Source of the DNA: JABDQA01 sp963824415
GTDB taxonomy: Bacteria; Desulfobacterota; Desulfobulbia; Desulfobulbales; Desulfocapsaceae
NCBI GenBank assembly: GCA_963824415.1
Contig: CAWGPM010000014.1
Location: 62,001 to 126,000, forward strand
Direction of reading: 5' to 3'
Length of the DNA: 64,000 nucleotides
Of the stretch, positions 25,896 to 34,893 are shown in pieces. Position numbers and translations under genes: made by a program. Position 1 is the first letter of the stretch. Each line of letters begins with the position of its first letter. The notes under the pieces are model-generated. The model saw nothing but the letters and a program-made list of their open reading frames with translations, ran no database searches and had not been told where the DNA came from.

Positions 25896-26849
25896 ATGAG
25901 CCAGATGAAAAAGTCCGAGGAAAGCAGCAGCAAAACTATCGAATCTGTCCTGAAGAGCCTTGACGCCCAGCCCAGCGAGCCGGAGGTTGACAGCTATTAT
26001 CACGACAAAATCTATTCGATATTAAAAGAGAAACACAAAAAAAAGATCATCAAGTCGTCGCTGATCAAGTATTACAAGGCCGAAGAGTTGAAGCCGTATC
26101 AGGCCGAACTGATCAAGATGCAGGAACACCTGGAGCGGACCGGCAAGAAGATGATCATCCTGTTCGACGGCCGTGACGCCTCAGGCAAGGGCGGCACGAT
26201 CCGCAGAGTAACCCGCTACATGAACGGAAAGCATTACCGGGTCGTGGCGCTTGGTAAGCCCAACCAGGTCCAGCAGACCGAGCTGCACATGAAACGCTAT
26301 ATCGAGCAGTTTCCCCGGGCCGGGGAAATCGTACTGTTCGACCGCTCCTGGTATAACCGGGCTATGGTGGAGCCGGTCATGTCGTTCTGCACCGATGACC
26401 AGTACCGGCGATTTCTGAAAAAAGTCACAATGTACGAAAATAATTTCATTCTCGATGCCGGACAGACCATTCTGCTGAAGCTCTATTTCTCAGTGTCGAA
26501 AGACGAGCAGGCAAGGCGCTTCGAGCGGCGTAAGAACGATCCGCTGCGCCACTGGAAACTGTCTGAGGTTGATCTTCAGGCCCAGGATCTCTGGGATGAA
26601 TTCTCCGAGAAAAAGCTGGTCATGCTGCAGAAGACCCACACCAACGAATGCCCCTGGTGGATCATCAAATCCGATGACAAGCACCTGGCCCGGCGTGAGA
26701 CCATGAAATTGATTCTGCGTTCGGTGAAATACAGGGGCCGCAAGCGCAGCCTTAATTTCAAACCAAAACCTGAGATCGTGGTGCCGGGCGATGTCGAACT
26801 GCAGCGCATGAAAAAGCAGATTAGAAAGTACGGCAAGCCTCTGTCCTAG
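25896..26849 (+). CDS. ppk2: Polyphosphate kinase 2 (PPK2)
   Basis: The protein transfers phosphate between polyphosphate and nucleotides. Walker A is DGRDASGKGG, Walker B and the lid begin at VLFDRSWYNRAMVEPVM, and the C-terminal NDPLRHWKLSEVDLQ block is typical of the family. The start at 25896 (317 residues) has GAGAG just upstream; an in-frame ATG at 25827 would add 23 residues without a ribosome site, so the exact start is uncertain. The single PPK2 domain with the GRDASGKGG loop suggests class I, usually nucleoside-diphosphate specific, but class cannot be fixed by eye. Confidence 0.92.
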   Translation: MSQMKKSEESSSKTIESVLKSLDAQPSEPEVDSYYHDKIYSILKEKHKKKIIKSSLIKYYKAEELKPYQAELIKMQEHLERTGKKMIILFDGRDASGKGGTIRRVTRYMNGKHYRVVALGKPNQVQQTELHMKRYIEQFPRAGEIVLFDRSWYNRAMVEPVMSFCTDDQYRRFLKKVTMYENNFILDAGQTILLKLYFSVSKDEQARRFERRKNDPLRHWKLSEVDLQAQDLWDEFSEKKLVMLQKTHTNECPWWIIKSDDKHLARRETMKLILRSVKYRGRKRSLNFKPKPEIVVPGDVELQRMKKQIRKYGKPLS

Positions 26850-26993
26850 CCGGTTGGCGACAATAGGATCCGGCTCTACACCCGATTTCCTTTTCTCAGC
26901 CGGAGACCACGCCCCTCTTTTTGCTCGGAAAAATCGTTCAAATAAGGTAATGGTTTATTGATTTCAACATCTTATCTGATGGGGTAATGGGCA

Positions 26994-28193
26994 ATGGCGA
27001 CCACCATGAAATTCGACCGGGCGGAAATTGCCGGCTCCCTGGGTGATCTGGGGACGCTTTTGCCGCTTGGCGTTGGTCTGATTGCCATAAACGGTCTCGA
27101 TCCCACCGGGGTATTCTGGATCATCGGGCTTTTCTATATCTGCTCCGGCCTCTACTTCCGGGTGACCTGCCCGGTCGAGCCGATGAAGGTGATCAGCGGC
27201 TATGCGATCGCCACTTCGATCTCAGCTACCCAACTCCAGGCCTCCTGCCTCTGGGTATTTCTTATTTTGCTGCTGCTTGGTATCACCGGCCTGATCGATC
27301 TGATCAGCAGATATATCTCCAAGTCGATCATCCGGGGGGTGCAGCTCTCCACCGGGATCCTTCTGCTCTCCCAGGGGGTTCATCTGATGCTTGGAACCTC
27401 CTCGGTTCAGCTGCTTCAAGGGTCAGGTGAGCCCTTCCTGCGCATTCAGGAATTAGCCTTCCTGCCGATCGGTGTGCTCCTGGGAACCGTGCTCGGTTTT
27501 TTATGCCTGTTTCTGCTCGATAACAAAAAATTGCCTGCAGCTGTGGTGATAGTCGGCTTGGGGACGCTTTTCGGGATGGTCTTTGGTCGCACTCAGGAGC
27601 TGGCTGAACTCAGAGCCGGGTTTCACCTGCCGGAACTGATGCCATATGGCCTGCCGACTGCTGCAGATTTCAGCTTCGCCCTGATTATCCTGACTCTGCC
27701 GCAGATACCGATGACCATAGGTAACGCGGTAATTGCCAATGCCGATCTGTCAAAGCAGTATTTTGGAGAACAGAGCGGTCGGGTAACCCATAAAGGGCTC
27801 TGCCTCAGCATGGCCCTGGCCAATCTGGGCAGCTTTTTTATTGCCGGGTTGCCATTGTGTCACGGGGCGGGGGGGCTGGCTTCGCGCTACCGGTTCGGTG
27901 CTCGAACCGGCGGCTCCAACCTTTTTATCGGCTCTGTTTTTCTATTGGTCGCGCTGCTGTTTGGCGCTGAGACACTGGCGATCATTCACCTGCTGCCCAT
28001 GTCTGCGCTCGGGGTCTTGCTGATTTTCGCCGGAGCACAGCTTGGTCTGACTATTCTTGATATCCTCAATCGTCGTGAACTGTTCGTTATTCTGCTCATC
28101 GTGGGCATCACCCTGGCCTCGAATCTGGCAGCCGGCTTTATCGTCGGTATCCTGATCGAGCGGCTGCTGCGCTGGCAAAGGTTCTCCGTCTGA
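26994..28193 (+). CDS. MOT1-type sulfate/molybdate transporter
   Basis: The 399-residue membrane protein has about 10-12 hydrophobic helices and the two repeated signature segments of the MOT1 molybdate transporter family: EIAGSLGDLGTLLPL at the N-terminus and LPQIPMTIGNAVIA in the second half, with GLPLCHGAGGLASRYRFG following. It is a distant SulP relative without a STAS domain. Its neighbour is a molybdenum-storage-like gene in convergent orientation, and XdhC, a molybdenum hydroxylase factor, lies 2 kb away, so molybdate is the likelier substrate. Confidence 0.88.
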   Translation: MATTMKFDRAEIAGSLGDLGTLLPLGVGLIAINGLDPTGVFWIIGLFYICSGLYFRVTCPVEPMKVISGYAIATSISATQLQASCLWVFLILLLLGITGLIDLISRYISKSIIRGVQLSTGILLLSQGVHLMLGTSSVQLLQGSGEPFLRIQELAFLPIGVLLGTVLGFLCLFLLDNKKLPAAVVIVGLGTLFGMVFGRTQELAELRAGFHLPELMPYGLPTAADFSFALIILTLPQIPMTIGNAVIANADLSKQYFGEQSGRVTHKGLCLSMALANLGSFFIAGLPLCHGAGGLASRYRFGARTGGSNLFIGSVFLLVALLFGAETLAIIHLLPMSALGVLLIFAGAQLGLTILDILNRRELFVILLIVGITLASNLAAGFIVGILIERLLRWQRFSV

Positions 28194-28227
28194 CCCTATT
28201 AGAGAAGATCTATTTTCCTGAGATCGC

Positions 28228-29058
28228 CTATTGCCGATAGATAATCGTACCGACGTGCTCACCGTTCAGGGCCCGGGTGATATTGCCGGGCACCATACCA
28301 TTGATCACCTGAACGCTCTCGAGAACCTCGCTGTTCTGGATGATCTCCAGGCAGGGACGCTCGATCACCAGATCGTCCTGGTCCCGGGCAAGCAGATCGG
28401 CGGCCCCGATCTTGTCGATAAATTCGGCCTCGGGGTCTTTTTTAGGATCATTGCTGTAGAGGCCGTTTTCATCCTTGATGAACAGCACGTTTCTGGAGCC
28501 GATCAGGTCGGCCAGGATGACCAGTCCAACATCGGTCCGGTGGATCGGGATGCGGCCCACTTTGGGCTTGATTGCAAAATAATCGTAGGGCGGCATGCCG
28601 TGCATGACCGGAATGATATTTTCGGAGAAATAGGTGGGCAGTTTGACGATGTCGGCATGGGATATTTTAACGCCCCCCCAGGGAGAGAGCAGGGTGGCGA
28701 TCATCAGCGCGTTCTGTTCGGAAACCATGCTGCCGAATTTGGCGATCACTCCGGTTGGCATGCCCATTTCCAGGCCGATTGTATAGATGTGTCTGCTCCT
28801 GGTTCCGCCACCGGTGGTAATCAGCATCTTGTGCTTGGAGCGGTTGGCAACGATCTCTTTGAGGATGGCGGGCAACGCTTTTGCGCCCCGGTCGCAGATC
28901 GACTGACCGCCGATTTTCATAACGCTGACATCGGGATAGAGCCGTTCCTGGGGGGCAATATCGAGTTGTTCGATAAATTCCTTGCTGACCAGACTCTCTC
29001 CCATTAACGCACTTTTCACATGAAGCCGTTTACCGTCTTTTTCTCTTACCAGTGCCAT
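28228..29058 (-). CDS. Molybdenum storage protein-like subunit (amino-acid kinase fold)
   Basis: The 276-residue protein is an amino-acid-kinase/UMP-kinase-fold protein closest in length and blocks to MosA/MosB of the Azotobacter molybdenum storage protein: VSVMKIGGQSICDRG, LITTGGGTRSRH, TGVIAKFGSMVSEQNA, HGMPPYDYF and RIPIHRTDVG. In Azotobacter an alpha3-beta3 cage uses ATP to pack polyoxomolybdate clusters. Only one subunit gene is seen here, so the complex may be homomeric. The adjacent MOT1 transporter supports a molybdenum role. GAGGGAGAG upstream of the ATG is a good ribosome site. Confidence 0.85.
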   Translation of the reverse strand: MALVREKDGKRLHVKSALMGESLVSKEFIEQLDIAPQERLYPDVSVMKIGGQSICDRGAKALPAILKEIVANRSKHKMLITTGGGTRSRHIYTIGLEMGMPTGVIAKFGSMVSEQNALMIATLLSPWGGVKISHADIVKLPTYFSENIIPVMHGMPPYDYFAIKPKVGRIPIHRTDVGLVILADLIGSRNVLFIKDENGLYSNDPKKDPEAEFIDKIGAADLLARDQDDLVIERPCLEIIQNSEVLESVQVINGMVPGNITRALNGEHVGTIIYRQ

Positions 29059-29093
29059 GACTCTCCCTCTTGCATGTGATCTGCCAGTTGCCC

Positions 29094-29300
29094 CTATTTC
29101 TTACTCTTGCTCTTTTTATCCCGCTTCAGTTCAACCAGTTTGGCCTTGGTCTCAGAGGCCAGTTGCTCGAGTTCTTTTTTACGGAAATGATCCGCATAGA
29201 TTTTCAAATCGATATCACTTGCCGCGATGACTCTGAAGCGCGGCGTCTGCTGTCCTGTTTTTGATTTTAACCGTTCACGATAAAATATTTTTCCAGCCAT
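29094..29300 (-). CDS. Small conserved-looking basic protein upstream of the Mo-storage gene
   Basis: A 68-residue protein (MAGKIFYRERLKSKTGQQ...) with a lysine-rich tail (KRDKKSKSKK). A GGAGG site 8 bases before the ATG and a 35-base gap to the Mo-storage-like gene make it a credible first gene of that operon. I do not recognise the family. The FRVIAASDIDLKIYADHFRKKELEQLA core is an alpha/beta pattern rather than low complexity. It could be a partner or regulator of the storage protein, by position only. Confidence 0.7.
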   Translation of the reverse strand: MAGKIFYRERLKSKTGQQTPRFRVIAASDIDLKIYADHFRKKELEQLASETKAKLVELKRDKKSKSKK

Positions 29301-29340
29301 GTGCTATCCTCCATTGATTACTATTTGTTCTTATGCTGCA

Positions 29341-29515
29341 ACGGTCGGTACACCATAGGCCTTGTCAGTGGTGGAGGCAAGGGAGGCTCGAGGTCGGTGA
29401 AAGGCTGAGCTGGCGACCCGGCCACGGTGACTCCCCTGAGCCGCAGTGCGGAAGAAAGCGGCACCGGCTGGTCAATCCTGACCCCGGCCCAGTCAAAACA
29501 GTTTTAACTTCAAAG
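29341..29515 (-). ncRNA. Unidentified structured GC-rich leader upstream of the Mo-storage operon
   Basis: The 333-base gap 29301-29633 has no gene but holds a dense set of nested complementary segments. On the minus strand these include GGTCA/TGACC with a 4-base loop, GCCGC/GCGGC, GGTCG/CGACC and CCTTG/CAAGG. It lies directly upstream of the small-protein/Mo-storage operon on the same strand, the place expected of a riboswitch or other regulatory leader. I cannot match it by eye to a known class. A metal or molybdenum-cofactor-responsive RNA is a guess from position. Confidence 0.4.
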
Positions 29516-29633
29516 CCGACTCCCGCTTTATACAGACAGATACCGCTGCAATGCTGTCACTATGCAGCATCGATTCCGACAACTTGGCCTGACAATCAAT
29601 AAACTTCGAACAAACCTTCAGGCCTGTGCTGCT

Positions 29634-30011
29634 TCAGACAATTGCAACGGCCTCGATTTCGACCAGCACATCTTTGGGCAGCCGGTCAACGGCCACGCAC
29701 GACCGGGCCGGCGGGTTTTCAGAAAAGTATTCCTGGTAGACTTCGTTGAAGGCGGCAAAGTCATTCATGTCATCGAGAAAACAGGTGGTTTTGACCACCT
29801 GGGTAGGTGCTGCTCCTGCACTGCTGAGCACCGCCACCAGGTTGTCCAGCACGCGCCGGGTCTGGGCAGCGATATCGTCACCAGTGATCGCACCGCTTTT
29901 GGGATCGAGCGGGATCTGGCCCGAGGTAAAAATAAAGCTGCCGTGTTTTACCGCCTGGCTGTAAGGACCGATTGCGGCCGGGGCATCTGCAGTTTGGATA
30001 ATTTGGCGCAT
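29634..30011 (-). CDS. ridA: RidA family enamine/imine deaminase
   Basis: The 125-residue protein has the full RidA/YjgF fold: APAAIGPYSQAVKHG at the N-terminus, FTSGQIPLDPKSG, VVKTTCFLDDMNDFAAFNEVY and NPPARSCVAV, where the Arg is the conserved carboxylate-binding residue of the active RidA subfamily. RidA hydrolyses reactive 2-aminoacrylate and related enamines formed by pyridoxal-phosphate enzymes, protecting other enzymes. It lies between the Mo-storage group and xdhC, divergent from xdhC. Confidence 0.93.
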   Translation of the reverse strand: MRQIIQTADAPAAIGPYSQAVKHGSFIFTSGQIPLDPKSGAITGDDIAAQTRRVLDNLVAVLSSAGAAPTQVVKTTCFLDDMNDFAAFNEVYQEYFSENPPARSCVAVDRLPKDVLVEIEAVAIV

Positions 30012-30177
30012 TGGGGCTCCCTCCTATAATCGTGAATTGCCGGAAAGTGTTTTTCCATCGAGTGGGCTGCCGAACGTTTGTGGCAGTCGTTGCATGATCG
30101 GTTTACAATCGTATTGGCAAATGTATGGCTTGAAACGTAAATTACAACAATGAGCGAATTCTTTATCGGGGAAGAAC

Positions 30178-31311
30178 ATGATCAAGTTGCTTTTTCAGTT
30201 GCGGAGTCGCTTTGCCGCTGGCGAGCCGGTTATGGTGGCTACCATCGTTGGGGGACAGGGGGTATCGCCCAGAAAAGCCGGGACGGGTATGCTCTTTTTT
30301 GGCGACCATACAAGCAGCGGAAGCGTTGGCGGAGGCCTGCTCGAGGCAGCCGTAGCCAGGCGGGTCAGAGAATTATGGGATTTGTGGAGATCGTCTGCTG
30401 CCCTGCTTGAGTGGTTTGGCGCACCGGTAAAGCCAGCCGGGATAGCAGGCGGGCAAGGCCAGGATGCGCAATGCGGCGGCAGACAGCAGATCCTGATTCG
30501 CCTGCTGCTGCCAACCACTCACAACGCTCAGGTGCTTGACTCTCTGCTGGAAGTGGAAACCGCCACCGACCCGCTCTATCTGATAACCCGTTTGGAAGGG
30601 GGCGATTCGAAATTCTCAAGGGCTGATATTTACTGTGCGGCGGGTGGCTCTGGCAGCCTCCAAAACATAGATGACCAAGTCGTTAAAGCCCTGATTGCAG
30701 GATGCGGGGCACAACCGCTGTATCTCTCGGAGCCGATGGGTGATCAGGTATTTCTGGTCGAGCGCGTCGAGCCTGTCTGCCGGCTTTATATCTTCGGCTC
30801 AGGGCACGTCGCCATGGCCCTTGCAGAGCTCGGTGCTTTTGTCGGATTTGAGATTGTGGTAGTCGACGACAGCGACAGATACACCACGCACGATCAATTT
30901 CCCGCTGCGGCCCGGTTCGTGATCCAGGAAAACTTTGAACATGCCCTTGATGGTCTGCACCTGGACCGGAAATCTTTTGCAGTAATCCTGACCCGCTCGC
31001 ATCGAGCGGACCGCCTGGTTTTACAGCAGGTGCTGGGCGCGGAGGCCGGCTACATCGGTATGATCGGCAGCCGGACCAAGGTCGCCAGGTGCTTTGAACT
31101 GCTCAGAGAACAGGGGGTTGCTGAGGAGCGCCTGGCTCGGGTATATGCCCCGATTGGCCTGGACATCGGAGCTCAAACGCCGGAAGAGATTGCGGTCAGC
31201 ATCGTTGCACAATTGGTCAAGGTCCGCGCCTGTTCTCCAGATGAGCAGGAAGCGGGCAGCTCTTTACGCCCGGAGAATCATAAACCAGGCTCTCAGCATC
31301 GGTCAGGGTGA
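30178..31311 (+). CDS. xdhC: XdhC/CoxI-family molybdenum hydroxylase maturation factor
   Basis: The 377-residue protein has the XdhC_CoxI N-terminal domain (GEPVMVATIVGGQGVSPRKAG and FFGDHTSSGSVGGGLLEA) and a C-terminal Rossmann-like XdhC_C domain (LYIFGSGHVAMALAELG, VIQENFEHAL, YIGMIGSRTKVARCFELL, YAPIGLDIGAQTPEEIAVS). XdhC binds molybdenum cofactor and helps insert the sulfurated form into xanthine dehydrogenase-type enzymes. No molybdenum hydroxylase is encoded nearby, but the MOT1 and Mo-storage genes upstream give a molybdenum theme. GGGGAAGAAC precedes the ATG. Its last 9 bases overlap the end of the convergent channel gene. Confidence 0.92.
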   Translation: MIKLLFQLRSRFAAGEPVMVATIVGGQGVSPRKAGTGMLFFGDHTSSGSVGGGLLEAAVARRVRELWDLWRSSAALLEWFGAPVKPAGIAGGQGQDAQCGGRQQILIRLLLPTTHNAQVLDSLLEVETATDPLYLITRLEGGDSKFSRADIYCAAGGSGSLQNIDDQVVKALIAGCGAQPLYLSEPMGDQVFLVERVEPVCRLYIFGSGHVAMALAELGAFVGFEIVVVDDSDRYTTHDQFPAAARFVIQENFEHALDGLHLDRKSFAVILTRSHRADRLVLQQVLGAEAGYIGMIGSRTKVARCFELLREQGVAEERLARVYAPIGLDIGAQTPEEIAVSIVAQLVKVRACSPDEQEAGSSLRPENHKPGSQHRSG

Positions 31312-33780
31312 TTTTTCCGATTTCTCCGATTTCACCATGGGCTCTGACAGGGCCTGCAGCGCGTCCTTATCGATCGAGCGCAGGTGCAGGTCGCTCTGCG
31401 GGAAGGGGATCTCGATGCCGGCAGATTCGAATTCCGACTCGATTTCCTGGTTCAAGTCACTAAGTACGGTGAGCTTGTCGTTAAAATCGGCGATCCACAC
31501 ACGCAACTCAAAATCGAGCGAACTGGACCCGAAGGCGAGAAACAGCGCGACGGGCTTCGGAGTGCTCAATACCGTCGGGTTGTCGTTGGCGCAGGCCAGC
31601 AGTATTTTCAAGACCTTTTCGATATCAGAGCCATAGGCGACCCCGACCGGGACCTTGACCCGTATTTTTTTTTCGGTAAGGGTCCAGTTGATGACGCTGC
31701 CGCTGATCAGTTGTGAGTTTGGTATGACGATCTCCGCGTTGTCGAAGGTCTGGACCACGGTGGCCCGGAGGCCCAGCTCTTTGACTTCACCGACCTGATT
31801 GTCGACGTCGATCATATCACCAACCTTGATGGGCCGCTCGAACAGCAGAATCAGACCGCTGACGAAGTTGTTGACAATGGCCTGCAATCCAAAACCGATG
31901 CCCACACCAAGGGCGCCCCCGAGTATGGTAATCTGATTCATAGCGAAACCAAGCGTCGAGAGCAGCACGAAAAATCCGATTGTCAGGATGGCGTAATGCG
32001 TCAGCCGGGCGATCGAAATCTGCACCCCTTTATCCACCCCACGGGCCGGCAGTACTTCTTGCAGCAGAAATGTCTGAAATCCATTTGATATCAAAAAGGT
32101 AATATAGATTATCAGGACGATGCTCAGTCCGGCTCCGGGGGTGACAGTGAAGTTGAATAAGCTGAGCTTTAGCGAGGTGATCGCCGCAAAGGAATCGTTC
32201 AGGGTCGGGTAGACCCAGAGGAATCTAAGGGTTACCGTCAACCACAAAATGATGTGCAGCAGGATGAGCAGTGGGGAAATCTGCTTGACGATGGTTGCTG
32301 CGTTGTTTTTCACGAGCACCCAGGGGATCTGATGAAGCAGCAGTTCGAGCAGTCCCGAAATGAGCAGCAGCATAATCCGGATGGCTATTGTCGTGGTGAT
32401 CACCGCTAATATACGGCTGAACAGCACCACCGCAAGTTGATCGTAGCCGCCTATTCCGGCAATGATGATGATTAGCGGGAACACACCCCAGACAAGCACA
32501 GCCCAGGTGAGTTTACGCTCGGTGGGCCTGCTCAAGCGCCGCAGAAACTGGATGAGATAATAGGCCAGCAGAATGGCGGACGCATAAAACACAAACAGGT
32601 AATACAGCAGCCGGGGCAGGCTGAACAAGGTGAACAAGATGCCCAGCGCGATATAGACCAACAGGTGCCGGCAGAGAGAAGTCTGCCAGGGGGTTTTAAA
32701 TACGTCTTCAATCAACACCGCAATGGCGAAGATCAGCAATAGGTACCCCATGGTTTCCCAGTCCGGGGGAAGTCTGAGGTATTCAATATTCAGGGTGGTG
32801 ATAACACTGAAACTGGTTGAGAAAATAAAAAGCGCTGTGATTACCGGTTGGGATGCGAAGATGTGCCACTTCGAGGATGGAGTGGTTAAGCGCTTGGTCA
32901 GACGGATGCCAAGGGCCAGGGCCAGGATGATCAAGAGGCCGAGGGCAACAAGGGCCAGGTTCTGTTTCAGATAGTCCCATTGGTATTTGACAAACAGGAC
33001 CATGTTTTCCCAACCCTTGATAAAATCCTGCGTGGTAATCTGATGGTAAAATTGTTTTGAAAGCATCGAAGGCGATGTCTGCTGGGCTCCCAGTTCGTTT
33101 CGCTCCCTGGTAAGAGTTAAGGCCATATCGCTTAAGGCATACAATCTCGTCTGAAACTTGCCGATTTCATGGCCGGTTAACAGGTATTGACTGAAATGTT
33201 TTTCGATCAACGATGTACCGGTATTAATGAGATCTGCCAGGTAGTAGAGGTCGGGCAAGGCATTATCGAGTTCGACATCTTTCTCCGCGGCGCGTTTGAT
33301 CTCTTGAAACTTTTTTTCTTTTTCGAGCCATTCGGTCTGCCAGAGTTCTAATTTATTTATATTGCGTTCGATCGGCGTATTCAGCCGGTTCAGCTTTGTG
33401 GATATTTTTGCGAGTTTTGTCTCAAAAAGATTGAGTTCGTGGAAGGTAAGGTTCGGGTCCGACTTGAGCGTGGTTGCCTCCCATTCGATTTCCTCGATCT
33501 CTGTGGCCAGATCCTGTACCCGCTTTTCCGCCCCGTCGGTATCTTTTAAGCTGCCGATGTTGTTTTGCAGATCGATCAGATCCTTGGGCAGTTTGTTCGA
33601 CCAGGTGTAGATTTCAATCAGACTTAATTTCTGCTCGGTGTTTGCCATCCCGGCTGCCGTGTCCTGCTCTGCTTCGAGGTTATTCTTTTCTGTGCTGAAA
33701 AGTTGGGACGGCATTAATAGAAGCAGCAGGATCGCCATGAGATATGAAAACTGACGGGATATTTTGGTTGTGTGTGCCAT
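31303..33780 (-). CDS. Large MscS-family mechanosensitive channel
   Basis: The ATG at 33780 gives a signal peptide (MAHTTKISRQFSYLMAILLLLL) and an 825-residue protein; in-frame upstream ATGs exist but none has a ribosome site. A periplasmic coiled-coil region to about residue 270 is followed by some 8-11 membrane helices. The MscS core then follows: GGALGVGIGFGLQAIVNN (pore helix), SGLILLFERPIKVGDMI and VIPNSQLISGSVINWT (beta domain). This matches the MscK/YbdG-like large MscS group that releases solutes on osmotic downshift. It is convergent with xdhC. Confidence 0.9.
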   Translation of the reverse strand: MAHTTKISRQFSYLMAILLLLLMPSQLFSTEKNNLEAEQDTAAGMANTEQKLSLIEIYTWSNKLPKDLIDLQNNIGSLKDTDGAEKRVQDLATEIEEIEWEATTLKSDPNLTFHELNLFETKLAKISTKLNRLNTPIERNINKLELWQTEWLEKEKKFQEIKRAAEKDVELDNALPDLYYLADLINTGTSLIEKHFSQYLLTGHEIGKFQTRLYALSDMALTLTRERNELGAQQTSPSMLSKQFYHQITTQDFIKGWENMVLFVKYQWDYLKQNLALVALGLLIILALALGIRLTKRLTTPSSKWHIFASQPVITALFIFSTSFSVITTLNIEYLRLPPDWETMGYLLLIFAIAVLIEDVFKTPWQTSLCRHLLVYIALGILFTLFSLPRLLYYLFVFYASAILLAYYLIQFLRRLSRPTERKLTWAVLVWGVFPLIIIIAGIGGYDQLAVVLFSRILAVITTTIAIRIMLLLISGLLELLLHQIPWVLVKNNAATIVKQISPLLILLHIILWLTVTLRFLWVYPTLNDSFAAITSLKLSLFNFTVTPGAGLSIVLIIYITFLISNGFQTFLLQEVLPARGVDKGVQISIARLTHYAILTIGFFVLLSTLGFAMNQITILGGALGVGIGFGLQAIVNNFVSGLILLFERPIKVGDMIDVDNQVGEVKELGLRATVVQTFDNAEIVIPNSQLISGSVINWTLTEKKIRVKVPVGVAYGSDIEKVLKILLACANDNPTVLSTPKPVALFLAFGSSSLDFELRVWIADFNDKLTVLSDLNQEIESEFESAGIEIPFPQSDLHLRSIDKDALQALSEPMVKSEKSEKSP

Positions 33781-33871
33781 AATGGGGTGAACTACTCGTG
33801 GTGCTGTCATATTACAGACAAAATAGGTGATCATCGAGTCAGGTTGGAAAGTGCCTGTTATTAAGACATCT

Positions 33872-34012
33872 GAGCCATTTGCAAAACGATCTTTTCGCCC
33901 AAACTCTGCGTTATGCTCAAAATTTTATCCTCGGAATATCAATTATATGCCTGTGGTAAAATTTCTCGCATGCCTTGATTTTGAACGAAAATCTTAGTTT
34001 TGCAAAAGGCTC
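33872..34012 (+). mobile_element. MITE-like element, copy 1
   Basis: A 141-bp non-coding element in the 424-base gap between the MscS-type gene and the Sel1 gene. Its ends are inverted repeats: GAGCCATTTGCAAAAC at the left and the complement of GAGCCTTTTGCAAAAC at the right (15 of 16 match), with further symmetry inwards. It is flanked directly by ATCT on both sides (33868-33871 and 34013-34016), a 4-bp target duplication. An inverted second copy lies at 47330-47469. No transposase for it is in the window. Confidence 0.85.
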
Positions 34013-34204
34013 ATCTGATTATAAATCCGCTGAACCGTCTGGGATTGTACCGTGTTCTTTAGCTGATAAAAAGAGCAATCAATGTGAAAGTGCATCAGGC
34101 CAACATCGTGAACATAACTACATCAAGGCAATTGATCACTATCTTTGGACCGGCTATCAGGAGGGGCGGCAGGCCAAAGAGAGAGAGCTTTGGGCTCAAG
34201 GGGC

Positions 34205-34708
34205 CTAGTTCAACCGCTTGCGCAACTCCGTATACTTATCCACTCCGTATTTTCCGGCCAGGCGGTAGTAGGAGCAGGCTTTCTGAGAGTTCTGGCGGGT
34301 GCAGATGCCACGTTCATACATGGTACCGACCAGAACGAAGAGTTCGGGGTCTTCCTCGAGGAGCAGCGGGCTTCTGATTTTCTCGATCAGGTAATCACAG
34401 TCCTTGTCGTACAAATCGGCCTCTGTCAATCTCAGGTCTGTGTCGTAGGGATAAATTACAGTGCCGTTATGGGTTACCGACTCGATTACTTCTGCCTGGT
34501 ATTTGTAGGTTGTATCGCCTCGCTTGCATCTGAAGGCACCCGGGTCGAGCCGCAGCTTCTGGCACTCTATCGATTGGCGGGTGTTGACCACCGTCAGCTG
34601 GAAACTTGCAGAATTCGCCTGCGCGTCGGGGGGTAAAGCACTGCTTGCTATCAGACAGAGCAGAAAAACAATAATCGCTGCAGAGCATGATTTTGCATTC
34701 GTATTCAT
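34205..34708 (-). CDS. Exported protein with a C-terminal Sel1-like repeat
   Basis: Taking the ATG at 34708 gives a 167-residue protein with a signal peptide (MNTNAKSCSAAIIVFLLCLIASSA, cleavage near AQA). The C-terminal part reads LVGTMYERGICTRQNSQKACSYYRLAGKYG, a Sel1/TPR-like unit of the kind that binds partner proteins in the periplasm. The middle part has four cysteines (ECQKLRLDPGAFRCKRG and KDCDY) suitable for disulphides. An upstream in-frame ATG at 34747 would place the signal internally. No specific function is recognisable. Confidence 0.7.
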   Translation of the reverse strand: MNTNAKSCSAAIIVFLLCLIASSALPPDAQANSASFQLTVVNTRQSIECQKLRLDPGAFRCKRGDTTYKYQAEVIESVTHNGTVIYPYDTDLRLTEADLYDKDCDYLIEKIRSPLLLEEDPELFVLVGTMYERGICTRQNSQKACSYYRLAGKYGVDKYTELRKRLN

Positions 34709-34893
34709 GGTATCGGCAGGGCAGATTTTACGATTAAGAAACAGCATCCTGTATCAGTCTATCACAAAAAATATATTATATACAATATCAGGCCCATAAG
34801 GTTTTATGCCGGGGTTCAAACTCAGCAAAATGGGTATCGCCTTCATGAATTCGCCATGGCATACCGATTCATCCTTGCAGGCGATAAATCGTC

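Noticed and set aside
29341..29515. Plus-strand resemblance to a cobalamin riboswitch core (GGTGAAA, CCCGGCCACGGTGA) or to the SRP RNA GGAA loop
   Set aside because: The B12 box does not match, no plus-strand gene follows within 650 bases, and only short matches are seen. I keep it as an unidentified structured RNA.
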